From Gordionus sp. m RMFG-2023 (Eukaryota > Nematomorpha > Gordioida > Chordodea > Parachordodidae): a stretch of 64,000 bases of DNA. The translations under genes and the position numbers were made by a program. Each line of letters opens with the position of its first letter. The first letter of the stretch is position 1. Positions 50,315-63,263 of this stretch are shown here, one piece after another. Below the pieces are notes generated by a model. The model did no database searches and had not been told where the DNA came from. It saw only the letters and a list, made by a program, of their open reading frames with translations. The stretch covers positions 42,819,366-42,883,365 of the forward strand of contig NC_088777.1 of NCBI RefSeq assembly GCF_954871325.1, given 5' to 3'.

Positions 50315-51233
50315 TTATCCTTTTTTAGCAAATGTGATATGAATGGCATGGCTGGGTGTAATTTTAAAGCCTTGTAGAGAGCTTTTGGCAGAGGTAGCTT
50401 GACTTTCAGTAACAAATTCTACAAAAGCAATATCATGCCTTCCTGGAACCATCCTTACTTCATTAAATCCTGCAAATCTTTAAATGAAATTAAAAATATA
50501 AATATATTATTAAATGAGTAAGCATGTAATTATAAATAAAAAAACTAATTATTCATTTTAAAAATTTAAATAAAATTTACTGATTAAATAGCATATTCAA
50601 CATTGATTCATTTGTCTCAGGGGGTAATTTTGTAAGGAATAATATATTATTTGGTACATCAGAATCTAAAAATATTTGTAAAGCATTCAGTTTTAAAAAG
50701 AAATATAAAATTATAGTAATTTTAACCATGAGATTGTTGTTTAGGTTGGTAATTTGCATATGGTACATTATTATTAGTCGTATCATTTTGTAATTTTTTC
50801 TTTTTTTTATTTGCAGGCAATTGTTCCTTTTCTCTTTTGGGTTTTTCAACATAAGTTCCCTTCATTTTAGCAATTACATCTGAATCTGATTTCGAATATT
50901 GAATAACCTTTTTAAAAAATAAAATTTTATGATACAATCATTAATACCATTGGTTTATCATAAAATGGAAACCCTTGCATAGCCTTAAGAGCATTTGCAG
51001 CGCTATTGATATCCTTGAATATAACAAATGCTTGTCCTCTCATTTTTAAAGTTTTTAATGCAACAATGTCCATTATTTGACCGAATTGTGAAAATATAGC
51101 ATATAAAGATTTTTTGACTTCTAATTAAATTATCAATATAAATTTTTAATATTATAGATATATATTAACCTTCTTTTTTAATTTTTTCATTTAAATTACG
51201 GATATATATTGTATGATTTGGTGGGTACTGCAT
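50315..51233 (-). CDS. snf: snRNP U1A/U2B'' homologue (sans fille), complete
   Basis: Five exons on the minus strand, 51170-51233, 50948-51120, 50727-50907, 50581-50665 and 50315-50477, splice in frame to 221 residues. The protein binds U1 and/or U2 snRNA stem-loops in the spliceosome. The first RRM begins [20 protein letters not shown] and contains RNP1 as RGQAFVIF, then GFPFYDKPM; the second RRM has [15 protein letters not shown] (RNP2), HDIAFVEF (RNP1) and ends ITFAKKG. The linker (about 110-150) is short, Lys-rich then Asn/Gln-rich, much shorter than the Pro-rich linker of vertebrate U1A and closer to U2B''/SNF. The length suits a single SNF-type protein serving both snRNPs, as in fly; that is inference. 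All introns are short (36-103 bp), unlike neighbouring genes. Confidence 0.96.
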
Positions 51234-52413
51234 TTTGAAACTTTACTAAGCCAAGCGGTAATACTCTGCTAATATAAAGATGGCCGCTTAGATTGTGATT
51301 GCTATGTGTTTAAAGCTAATGACATTATTAAGATCTATTGCTAAGTTTATACAAGTCGGTAACAACAATCAATATAAAGTATATTGGATAATGAAGGAAA
51401 AAATAAATTTTTAATCGCTTTTGTGATTCTTTATAATGTATACTGGATAATAAAGGAAAAAATAATTTTTTTTATCGCTTTTATAATTCTTTACTTGTAA
51501 TTGTAAATTTTTTATATTTGAAATCACAAATATTTAATGCTCCTTGATATTATAATACATTCTGCAATAGCAAATATTTAATGCTCTGCAAATATTTAAT
51601 TCTGTAATAAATAGACAAATATTTTGTACTTAAAAATATTCAGCTTACCAAATGTCTTATATTGTTTTATTTATTATTTATATGCTAGGATTAGTAGGTA
51701 TGAATAATAAATGACAAAATATGAAATTTGAATATTAGTTCAGAGTTTGCAAATTTTATTTTAAAAAGTATAATATACTTCCCCTAAATTTTTTTTAGTT
51801 GAGCCCACTGGGATTGTAAATGCTAGTGACGCCGGCATATTTTGTAATTTAGCATAAAAAACTTTTACTAGACTTTTTCTATCCTGTATCTGACAATCTT
51901 TGAATAATGTTATCTTTTTGATTCTCCTTTAATATTTCCATCTTAATGTCTAAGCTGTGAAAATTATAGATTTCTATGGGAGAAAATAATTGCTCAAAAT
52001 AGCATTTACAAAATCGTTAACAATCTAATTTTAAGTATGGTCACATTAAAAAGTTTAATTGTTCATAATCAAGACAGTTGGAGTATATTCTCTTTCTCCC
52101 TTATGTCTCAAAATAATTTTCATAGCCATGACCTTGAAAATTTTTCATATCATGTTCGTTAATTTCAAAACTTTATATTTATAAAGGTTTTCGTCAGTGC
52201 TCTTCTTTCAATTCTTCCACAAGGAAAAATTAAAATAATACTGATATTTGCTCAGAATGCAATCCGGTAATAAGAATAGGTAAATATTTAGAGTTTTAGG
52301 CGTCTACAAATTTTCGGTTGAATTGCATATCCAATAAAATCTAAATATTTCCTGAAATTAAATAGAATGAATTGAAGCCACTTGGCTTCGATTAACAACC
52401 AAGCTTGCAGTCA
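51234..52413. other. Upstream region of snf
   Basis: Contains a short direct repeat (GTATA-TGGATAATGAAGGAAAAAATAA-type words at about 51378 and 51437) and AATATTTAATGCTC repeats near 51530-51600. No gene. The snf promoter must be here but no motif stands out. Confidence 0.4.
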
Positions 52414-53609
52414 TAGGCGTAGGCAAGGGGGGGCAAGGGAAAATTCACCCCCCCCCCCTCAAAAATTTATCACCTTTTGTGATTATTATTTTAAGCTAAT
52501 AAAAAATATCCCCCTTAGTCCTCCCCCCACTCCCTGATCTTGTTAAATGTATGCATATATCTTAAACAATAATTTGAAAGAAAGAATGAAAAGTTGATAT
52601 TTTTTTATAAAACTATTCAACATAATTAATACATTTTAGGAAAAAAACGTTTTTATATATAAAAAGTGAACCAAAAATATTTTTTAAGAAATGGAATATA
52701 AGCCAAAGATAAGTCTTAAGACAAAAGTGAAATGTATTATAATTATTAATAATAGATCCATAAAATTACTAAATAATATAATATATCATATATAATTTTT
52801 TATAAAGTGAATTATTTTAATTTATTTTTTAATAAAAGTAAATTATAATTATAAAACTATAAATAAAATTAAATAATAAATTAAAGCACAATACAAACAG
52901 TGGAATATTATATGTCGTTCGTAGATTTACAGTATATGTAATTTTATCAATTATCATAGGACAATCAAATAATTTTTACCAATATAGCGAATTATATATT
53001 TTACAGAAAATTATAAAATATTGATAAGGAAATCAGAAAATATCTTTTTAAAACATTATGAGATAAATAATATGAAGATTATTTTTTAATATCATTTTTT
53101 ATTTAAAATAAATAGATGGCGTTAAATAATTAAATTATAATTGTTGATATATATTATCAAGAGCATTGATTAGTAATTTTGTAAAATATTAACTGTAATA
53201 TATTCTCTAACTGTCAAATATGTCTGTAAAAGTGGAATTTTACCTAGTATTTTGTAAGCAATTCTATATAATAGAGGAATATCAACTATATCTCTACTTT
53301 TTATAAATAAATTTCTTATACTTGATTGGAATAAATTATTACCATGCTCTTATATTAATGTATATACAAGTAATTTATTATATTTTATATAAACTAATAA
53401 AAATGAAATTCATATTCGTTCCAGGATTATTTTTTTAATTAAAAATAACCTCCTCTCTTGTTATGACTATATATAGACTAAAGTAACCCTGCCGAATAGG
53501 GGAAAAAGCGGGTCGAAGGCCTGCCCAAATGAGGTCTGGGGGCGAAGCCTCTAAAAATTTTATAATTCCCCCCCCCCCTTTCCCTTAGAAAAATCCTGGC
53601 TACGCCTAT
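52414..53609. mobile_element. Non-autonomous element with TAGGCGTAG ends and terminal C/G tracts
   Basis: Left end TAGGCGTAGGCAAGGGG and right end GGCTACGCCTA are inverted, each followed internally by a homopolymer tract (C12 near 52448, C11 at 53568-53578) and AAAATTT(A)TA-type sequence. The inside is AT-rich and non-coding. Flanking 8-mers agree only partly (TGCAGTCA, TACATGCA), so hAT membership is tentative. Confidence 0.6.
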
Positions 53610-53639
53610 ACATGCAGTAGGCAAAATATCGTTCACGAA

Positions 53640-54660
53640 TAATCACATTCCGGATCAATTAGACCAACATAAAAGGTGGATGTGAGGTATTCCTTCGTGA
53701 CCCAGATGTATTTACAAACAGTCCACAATTACGTTATTATGATTAATAAAGACTTTTCGAACTCCTTTAACTCTCTACGTAGCGCGTTTCTAAATTCTAT
53801 CCTCAGCCTCTAACCAGAATTACGCAATTTATCTTTGATCGTTATAATAGTCCCTCACACCTCCTATTTGGAGATAGGATGATTACTTGAGGGAATACCA
53901 TCCATCTAGATTCTTTTTTGTTCTCTCTGGGTTAAAGGCCTTATACGGGACATCAATGACCAATGCAAACTTAATCTTCATGATTGGTATATCGACGATG
54001 GTACACTAGGACTGGGTAAAGTAATGCAATTAAGTTATTAAAATGCAACGAGAGCAGATTAAAGTGGACAAAAGTGAATATTGTCCACTTGAGATCATTG
54101 ACCTTAACCACGAGATTATGTTCAATCAAACATCATTGAACTCTTTGACACATCTCGAAGCTCCAGTAGGTAAAGGGGAATCCTTTATTAAGTTCCTTGC
54201 CGATATTTCCTGGTAGATATTCCTCATGTGCGATACACTATCGCTCCCAGCCCACAAATCTTTTTTTCTAATGTAGAACTACCTTTATTCCAAAATTTTA
54301 TACACACTTACAAATTTCTCGAGGCTCCCATTGCGAAATCGCAACGATGAGCTAAGTCATGCCTTGGTATTAGACTCAATTGCGATATGTTGATTCCCTA
54401 TCACTGTATTCTCCTCCGTTGTAGAGGAAGATTTTAGACATTCAAAATACAATGATATTATAGCCAGGGCCTTAAAATCTGCTGACATCCCGTCATCTCG
54501 AGCCCACTGGCCTTTATAATTCCGATGATAAACGGCCTGATGGTTTTATCATGATCCATTGGAGGGGGGAATTCCTAGCCTGATATTTCTTATTCATTTA
54601 TCCTCTTGCCCCTTCCAATATAAATAGGGATGCTCTATTAGATGTCGAGGGGCGAATAAA
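53640..54660 (+). mobile_element. Retroelement fossil with reverse-transcriptase core and downstream domain
   Basis: Plus-strand reading shows a YIDDGTLGLG catalytic-box region near 53990-54030 and, near 54460-54490, RALKSADIPSS followed by remnants of a widespread downstream domain. This arrangement is known from an animal retroelement family (probably non-LTR); the fossil at 14360-15130 is a relative. It is broken in many places and old. Ends are not visible. Confidence 0.5.
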
Positions 54661-56332
54661 CTCGTTAATATTTGCCATGGCTATCTGCAAACTATACATT
54701 CCTACTATTCTTTAACATCTTTCGATTCTCATGCCCTGGCCTTTTTTTTAAGAGTTGGGGCACTGGATCTCTGCTAGGACTGAAAATCCCCACAAAAGAT
54801 AATGACAGAGATTGACCTCTAAACATAATAAATGCACAGATTTATACTTTCAATGCCCAAGACCCCCTGGTTGAATATCCTATGCTTGGGATACGCTTAA
54901 GCTATTTTTCTCTCAATTATAACGTTGGCGCTAAAAGGGAACTTGGATCTCAATCGATAAAAGATAGCAAAAAATTAATAGCAAAGACAGAAACGCGAAA
55001 AAAGATACGCAGAAGTCGAAAGTATTGGTGGTCGCCTAAGGAAAGCCAAGTGCTTTTTGGGTGATGATTTCTTAAATTTTCACTTAATATTATATAAGTT
55101 TTCGCTTGCATGATACAAATTTATAAATCTCGACATGAAACTCACCCCTGAAAATAAGAATTTATTTATGCGCTATAAACATCCTGTACTTACGTAAATG
55201 CCACCTATTCTGTCCTACAAATGACAGATAATAAACGAAGTTTCATTTGATTTATAATATCAGCGAATAGAACTTATATCTTTGAAAAAAATTTCACTAG
55301 AGCCATTTGAACCCATCCTCATTGGTCTTCATTACTTTAGAAAAGGGTTAGAGTAGATGAGAAATGGCTTTAATTATATAAAATAAAAATATATACACTT
55401 ATTTTATTAAAACCTCACTCCAAATATTTTGGTGAATAACCATTTATATACAATTCATAATTGCATTATTTCAGGCCTGAAATAAATAATAAGCAGCCAC
55501 TTATCTTAAAATCTTTTTGCGTATCTCCCTTAGATTTAATAATGTTAGACAATATTTGTTATACAACTAAATTCTTTAATATTGAAACCTAAAAATTTTA
55601 TCGAACATTAATAAAAATTTGTCTATATCGAAATACTAATATTAAATCCAAAAACACTAATAAAATACTCCTCATTAGTTATTAAATTTTTTAAAAAAAT
55701 ATCTGTGAACATGCTTTAAAAAAATGAATGAAAATTAAAAGCATTTATTTTTTTGAAAATGAACGCGTTCGTTTTTGTTTGTTGGAAAAGATGCTTATAC
55801 CGCTATTCAGACATTTTATATCATTTAGAAACTATAATTATCTTCTTTGCTTACATCTCAATACACTTAAACCCCGAGTTACATAATACACTAGAAGATT
55901 AAGTCTGATATTCTAGAATTTCAAGATCAAGAAAATATTCTAAAAAAGGTATAGCAAATTCTTGTGATTCATAATTTTCATCTTTATTTCTTTTAATTTG
56001 GTACATATTTACAAAAGCTTATATAAATACAATATCATACATATATTAATAAGAATGTTTTTTTATATAAATTTTTTTTTAAACGTTATGTGGCCTAAAA
56101 TTGGGTAAATAAATGCGTTTTGATTTGGCCTGCTAATAAAAAAATATTAGACAGTGTTATAAATTTAATTTCTATAATTTAAAAAAATAGATGATTCGCC
56201 AAATTAATAAATATTTATATATTAGGATATTTTAATTATATTATAATAATGAAATATATATGGATTTTTTTATTTACCTAAAATTATATCGTTTATGTTG
56301 ATTCACAAATTATTATTATAAAACTAGTATTT
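54661..56332. other. 3' flank of the semaphorin gene
   Basis: AT-rich with no supported gene. The 60-codon frame at 54882-55064 is basic and resembles nothing I know; it may be the tail of the preceding fossil. Confidence 0.4.
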
Positions 56333-59300
56333 TTAATTTATGTTTAAACTGGGTTTAGGCAATGGCAGAGGTTTAAGATAATTATAATTATCTTCTTTGT
56401 TATTTTTTAAACAATTTTCATCATGATTTTCTACCCCATCAATCGTTGCTCCTACATTGACCTTAGATGCATGAAATTCGTTAAATTCACTGAAGAGTGG
56501 AATATTTTGATTGATTCTAGGTAATCGATTATTAGGATTATCATTTATATCGTAATGATTTGGTTGGTGAAAGTAGTACACTTTCCTAAGTGTGTTTTCC
56601 GTTCCGGGGATTGAGAAATTATTACCACAGTACAGAGGAAGCGGCAGCCTGGGTAAAGATGGTTGAGGGGGGGCTTCATAAATGGACGGCGATTGTTGTG
56701 GCAAAGATTGTTGATGTTGAAGATTGAAAGGCAGTCCATATGCATTGTATAGGAATTGCTGGCCGTTCGAATGTTTAAGCATGGTTAGGCTAGAAAATGG
56801 GTTCACGTTATTTGTGTTATTGGGTAAGTTTGGTAAATTGGCAAAACAAGGGGGAACGACGTTTAGCGGAGAGAGCTGGTCAGGAGCTGGTTGTTCAAAT
56901 GGATTAAAAATTGACGCATCGTTGAGTGGAGTGGGTGGCAAAAAAAATGGGAAAAAATTATTTCCGTTATTGTTGCTATGGTTTGGGTTAGGGTCATCCT
57001 GAGATGATTTGTTAGCGCCAAATCGATAGTCTACGAAAGGCAAAAAGGAAGAGAGAAATCGTTGTCCTTTATCTCCAGCTCTTTCAAGCTTATCATCACC
57101 ACAATCTTTGGCCGAATCTTTATTCCTATTTCGAATAGAGCTCATATTGATGGTCATCAAGTCGCGACAACCGCCACCTTTGACTAAATGTTTGTTCTTT
57201 CTAATTCTATACAACCTAGTTTTAAGTTTAAATCCCACCCAGAAACCCAAAAGAGAGGATATGCATACACTTAATGTTATAGCTAAACTTAGCCGTTCGG
57301 CTATATTACCGTAAGAGTTGGATGCCGGAGGTGGGGAACAATGGCTAGGGTTACTTCTAGACTGGTATAAACGAGGGGAATCGTCAATCCGATTGTTATT
57401 AATGCTATTACGAGATATTTGGAAAAATTCTGAGTTCATGCGAGGATCAGAAAAGTCGTTGTAAGTCAGATCTTTTGAGCCTTGTGGCTTAAATTGGACG
57501 TCTCTATTGTTGTAAATATGATGCGAAGATGGAGAAGGGGTATCCCTATTTGGTTCTCGATTTGTTTCAAAATTTATTCTAACCATTTCTTCTTTTTTCT
57601 TTTCTACAAAACTCCACATATTATTAGTATAATCATCCAACCCGTGACAGGAAAAATTTTCATAAGGTCCTTCACATTGGTTACTCACTAAACTGCCTAG
57701 AACAGAAGTAGAACGATCATTTTCAATAGCGATTGCTACCAGTAATCCATTAGCTTTAGCGAGCGGGTAGAGGCCCGTTATTTTCCCATCTTTATTAGAT
57801 AACACCAGTCTCTCATATACCATGATGGAAGTTATTTTCTCCGGGCCTTTCGCTAGGTTTTGATGGGTGTTACCCGGTTTATTCTCGTGATAAATGTTTG
57901 AGTAGAATCGGGAATCTATGTTTATACAGTAAACCTCTCCCTCCTTGGTTCCTAGATACACATGATCGGTTTCCACACCTTCCCTTTTTTCGTAGTTATA
58001 TATGGCTGCTATAGTAGAGGGTGGTCTTCCAGACCATATATTTAATGGTTTTCCTTCTACTTCTAATATACTTCCAAATCCATTTTTCTCATTATTAGAA
58101 TTCCCGAGTAAAAGGGCAAACTTCTGTAAATATTCCGCTTCTCCTGGGTCTACTAAATCGTACCTACGAGGGGAGGAGAATAATTGTAGCATATTTTTAT
58201 AATATTATATTGTACAAAATAAGTAATAAAAATAAATAGCGGCTAAGTTTTTATAAATTAATTAAATACCCGCACTGCCCAGGCTTAATAGTCGAACTTC
58301 GAACTCTTTTAACCCCGGACCGAATCATCCTAGTTTCCATAGTATATATACCAGTTTCAAAAACTTTCGCCATTTCATGAGTATCGAACTGACATAGAAC
58401 CGAAATTGGTACTATACCAGGCAGACTTGGGGTTGTGAAGACTGAATAAAACCGTTCCTGGTTATAATCTGTTTCTAATCCTAATATATTTTGGGGACTC
58501 GTGGAAGCAATTAAAGAGTCAAAAGCAGTGATAGTAATGTCTCGGCGGTCACGAGGGTCATCAAGGAAAGAGGAGACGGGGGGAGGATTGGAGTTAAATC
58601 GAGCCTTAAAAGAGTCAGCATAATTGTTATTAGGACGGTTAGTACCTTTAATTAAAAGATATGGGATTTTTTTTATTAAAATAAATAAAATATTAAGTAT
58701 GCATATATAAGTTTAAGATCGGAAGTTATAAGAGAATTATTTATTGTACCTTTCGAGATTTTGTCATTATTTTTGTTATTAATTCCATCCTTTCTTTTGT
58801 CGTTGTTATCGATATTAGGTACCTTACAAACCATCCTTACTTTTAGAAATGTTTTCCATACTAGAGGGTTATCATAGAGTAGATCCAGGTAGCCAGTATC
58901 TCCTATGCATACCTGTCATGATCCAAATTGACAAATTATTTAAATTATAGACTAATATTATATCTGTTAGATATCTACAAATCAGGACCCCACCCTTACC
59001 TGGTCCTAACGTGCTTCGGGCTGGGTCTATTAAAAAATAATAATTTCGGTTCAAGCTGGATCGGGCCTAATAATTTAAAAAAATTTCGGCCGGCGGGCTT
59101 AAATTTTTAAATATGATTTCATTATATTTTGTCAATTAAATCAATAAATTTAAAAATTCTTGGAAACAAGGAGCTAATATTTTTTTTTAAATATTTTTTT
59201 TAAAAAATTGTTCGGGATCGGTTTGGGCTTGCCAAATTAGGTCCTACGCAGATCACTACTATATATTTCATAAAATTTTGAGCGCAATGGAACAGAAATC

Positions 59301-60563
59301 TCATCTTAAATATCGGGTGTTGTTACATAGGACGATTTTAATAATCAGGAAGAAAAGGATATAATAGGAGTAAAAGTAATTTTAGAAGAAATTAAATATA
59401 CAGGTTTTCATAATTGTTTTCCGCAGTTTTAGGTTTTAATTATAAATTGGTGTTTTAAATGATAAAAATGCTCAGTTTTTAAAAAATTTGCTAAGTCGTG
59501 AATTTTTTCTTCGACACATAAATACCTTACTTAATTTTTTTTTAACCATAATACCAAAGGTGCATAAAAAAATTGATCTTTTTTGATTCATGATTTGATA
59601 GATATCACTTTTATTATAAACTATTCATACCCTTCCTATCCTCGCCTCAATCATTCTGATGGGCTTGTTCTCCGCATGATTTTGGTATTCATCTGCTGAA
59701 AGACGTGATTTTTCATAGGTTCTTCCAATTTTGGCTGATAAATTTATAGGATTACCATCAATGGGGGAACTGGAAGGTAAAACGGTCCATTCGTTGAACA
59801 AAAAATAGGCGTACCCATTGTGGGTAAAACTATGAATAAACTGAGGTCCGTTCAGGGCTGGGGCGAATTCGTGAACCGTACGCACTGGATCTCGGTATAA
59901 TATAGGCTGCTCGCTCCACACATCCACGAATGTGGCGGAATAAATTTGCCCTCCTAAAACAAAAAAAGGTATATATGCTGTTTATATAAAATAATGTTTC
60001 TCTCAAATCAAATATATAAAACGGCCTATCACATATATATGCTTTTGAATGATTTTACCCAAATTTAAAATTTAAGCAAATCCTTTTTAGCAAGTTATTT
60101 TTTTTAGAAAATATAAAATAACCTGCTACACTGTATGAAAAGTTTTGGTAAGGGTTAAAAGGTACGTATCCCAGGCCCGAAATTTCTGATTCAAGGACAT
60201 TATAATTTCCTTCACCATCGGGTTTCTATATAAAAATATTGTTTAACTTTGGTATAACAATTGAGTTTAAAAAAAAGAGATTTGAAATATTACATTTATA
60301 TAGTTGGTGCTTAATTCCTAAAAAAATTATGCATGTTCAAATGATAAAAAATAACCTAATCAAATTGTCAGAAAGTTCGGATGAAAACTTACATTAGTTG
60401 AGAGATATCTCCTGCACTTAGGCTCAAAGGCGTAAGTTCCACAGATGAGAAATTTATCGGTCGACAACCTAGCCATTAACATGACGTAGTTTTGGCAATC
60501 TTTAACCGAATAATATTTACCGCATGCTTTGATTTTATCATCCGGTACATCCCATATTATATG
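56333..60563 (-). CDS. Transmembrane semaphorin, partial (N-terminus missing)
   Basis: Six exons on the minus strand: 60393-60563, 60123-60225, 59631-59953, 58750-58912, 58270-58645 and 56333-58163. Phases agree at every junction. Sema-domain landmarks in order: IIWDVPDDKIKACGK with CQNYVML and FLICGTYAFEPKC; GQIYSATFVDVW; PQFIHSF and YAYFLFNEW; IGRVCIGDTGY and VWKTFLKVRMVC; FYSVFTTP and SVLCQFDTHEMAKVFETG; KPGQCG; then DHVYLGTKEGEVYCI. A membrane segment (SLAITLSVCISSLLGFWVGF) follows, then a basic stop-transfer and a Pro/Asn-rich cytoplasmic tail of about 280 residues. A recognisable PSI module and Ig domain are absent between sema and membrane. Membrane-anchored, Ig-less layout resembles classes 1 and 6, guidance ligands or receptors for plexins. 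The signal peptide and first roughly 90 sema residues were not found to 64000. The exon start at 58163 is chosen from the CTCCTCCCCTCGTAG acceptor. Confidence 0.88.
58968..59258. mobile_element. hAT-type miniature element in a semaphorin intron
   Basis: Ends TAGATATCTACAAATCAGGACC and (reversed) TAGTGATCTGCGTAGGACC are imperfect inverted repeats. The inside is rich in GGGCT/GGGCC and AAAAAATTTCGG words shared with 8359-8600 and 15964-16360. Flanking 8-mers agree at five of eight bases only. Confidence 0.5.
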
Positions 60564-62349
60564 CTTTAAAATAATACAAATTAAACTGCCATTGAGTGCG
60601 ATTAACTATAATATAAAACTGCTATACTATTTATCTTAAGTTAATATTAGTTTTTTTAGTGGTAATCGAACAACCCTCCTGAAAGAAGGATAAAAATTTA
60701 TGAAATATTATAGAATGAAACTTATTAATAAATAATTATAGATGCTACTTTTTTGTCAATATTAAAAGTTTACAGCGAACCAAAATTAAAATTATTTGAA
60801 AAACCTATAAAAACAATTTTCTTACAAAATATGGGTCTAGTAGCCATAAAAAACAAATTTGATTTTATCATATCTATTTTAAAAATATTTACAAAAAAAA
60901 ACAGCCAAAATCATTTAAAAATACCTAAATTTTACAAATCCGGGAGGGCGAAGCCATAAATATATTTAAAAAAAATCTAGACCGAGCTTGAAAAGGTAAA
61001 ATTTAAAAAATTCGATCTGGGTTCAATGTTTCCAGCAGGTTTCTGCCGCAAACCACAATTTTTTTTAAAATTTAATATAATTTGACTAATATTTGTAAGA
61101 CTTGAAATGGTTTAAAAATATGCCGAGCTATGCCAAGACGAAAAAAGTAATCGATTAAAAACCAGGAGCAAGATCGGCTAAAAAAAAAATAAAACCTGAA
61201 CCATTAAATTATACAAGAAATTTTAACATTATCGGTACCGGACTGAGAATTAAATATTTCTTTAATATTCAAGACAGTGTAAATAAGTACAAGCAGGTCT
61301 CTTTATTTTTGTTAATAACTCTTCCCACAAGCTACAAGAATAAATATATATTTTTATAAAATACATCAACAATAGGCCTGTGCAGATCAAAATTTTCATA
61401 TACCCGGTCCATGAATAAGATTAAAATATACGCTCGCCACAGCTCGCAAAAATATAAAATAATTAAATGATGCCTGGCCCACCCTCGAGAGTTTATTTAA
61501 TTTTAGACTGATAGGTTGCGCACGAATTTATCTGGATTAAAAAAAATATCATCTCCGTCTCCCCTCCCTTTCTTTATATAAAAAAAAGTTTTCTCCTGCC
61601 TCTGGGAATATTTTAGTCCCCTTGTGGATTTAAAAAAATTTGCATACACCCTTTGATTAAATTGATTCATAACATTTTAAAAAAAAATTTTTTGTTTTAA
61701 GATTTTGAGGAACTATTGTCTGGGATCAGGTTCTAGGAACGTGTTTTAGTCATATAATTATTCCTATCTAAAACACACAATAGAAAGTTAAATCGTTGAT
61801 ATTACCGGTGTAAATAATTTTTGCATAAATCACTTTATGAATAAATTATAAATGAGGGGGGAGGTAGGGAGGATTATAAGAAATATTTGCATAATTTTTT
61901 CATATTAGCATTTATGTAAAAACCAGCAGCAATAATATTGATATCAATTTATTTATAAATATGGAAAATAGAATTATCAATAAATTCATTAAATGTTATC
62001 TATCACCTTCCCTTCCTTTGTTATTATCTACATTATATATTTTTCTTTATTTAAAAATTTTAAAAGCAATAAAAAAAATAATCATATAAATTTTAATCTG
62101 GGTATCAAAAAATAATTATGAAAGGTAAAATAAAGCAAAGTGACCACCCTCGGGTGTTTATTTTTATACTATTATTTATTTTATTTTGAAAGAAATTGCA
62201 AGCTATTTTATTTATAAAAAGTTTACAAGATATATTACCTACCCTTACCTTACTAGAATTCGATTAGATAGATTATTATTTTGTATGTATAAGAAAGTTG
62301 TAAAAAAATAGAGAAATATTTTTCTACCTAAAAAAGAAATAGAGAGACG
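60564..62349. other. Upstream side of the semaphorin exons
   Basis: No further semaphorin exon recognised on the minus strand; the first intron in view is therefore at least 3.4 kb or the remaining exons lie beyond the window. A hAT-like left end TAGGCCTGTGCAGATC starts at 61374, with GGTCC/GGCCC words to about 61480 but no matching right end. Confidence 0.4.
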
Positions 62350-63263
62350 TAGGCTTAAAACGAATTATTTGTTATTCGATACGATTCGCATGTTACGAAT
62401 ATGAATAGCACAATTATTCGATTCGAATTAATCGAAATTATTTAAAATGGAATAAGGCAACAACTTTATTAAAAAAATTTAAGGAAATATATAATGAATA
62501 CAAAGTTAGATATAATATTATTACTCATCTGATAAAACGATAATTCAGTCAAACATGGAAAAAATATTCAAACAAAATATCATCTCCATATCTTAATGAA
62601 TTAAGAATCGTTTCTAGTAAGAGCTCATTAGAATAGTGGAGACTGCATGGGAATCATTTTCCCGTGCTGCCGAAAATGGCAACTGTTATTTGTCCATTTA
62701 GGGATCTTCGGGTACATATGAGCTGTTATTATCAGTATCGACAAATATATAAACAAGAATAGAATGTTTTTGAAGGAAGAAACCATTAAAAAGACTTTAT
62801 ATTTGAAAAACTGGTTTTTGTCTAATTCGGATATAGCATAACTATATTTTTCTGTATTATATTTTGATGTTTATAAAATAATATAATTGTGCATTTTTAA
62901 AAAATTTTGATAAAATTTTAGAATAAGAAAAACATATAGAAAATAATTTATTATTTTTATAAGCAATTCTAATTCTAAAAATAGGGTGTTTTTGGCCAAT
63001 TATTCAGATAACGTTTTAAAATCATGGGTGTCTACTAGGTTTGTTATTCTGTAAATTTTGATATGCTACAATTAGTTTTAGTAGAATACAGTGCTATTTT
63101 AAAACATCCACATCTGTTTATATTTTTTTATGCTAAATATAATTTTTTATAAGCTTTAGAAAAATTTTCGAATATAATCGAATATTCGCCGAATCAAATC
63201 AAATAATGATTTTATTATGAATATGAATAATAAATTATTCGATTCGTTTTTTTTGTAGGCCTA
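62350..63263. mobile_element. hAT-like non-autonomous element rich in ATTCG words
   Basis: Left end TAGGCTTAAAACGAATTATTTG and right end ATTCGATTCG-T8-GTAGGCCTA are inverted repeats, with ATTATTCGATTCG-type words arrayed at both ends. Flanks GAGAGACG and GGGAGACA agree at six of eight bases. The central part shows no coding remnant. Confidence 0.6.

Noticed and set aside
54882-55064. Plus-strand 60-codon basic frame as a small gene.
   Set aside because: No similarity, no exon context, and it directly follows a retroelement fossil.
56724-57691. Three plus-strand frames of 68-92 codons.
   Set aside because: Antisense shadows of the large semaphorin terminal exon.
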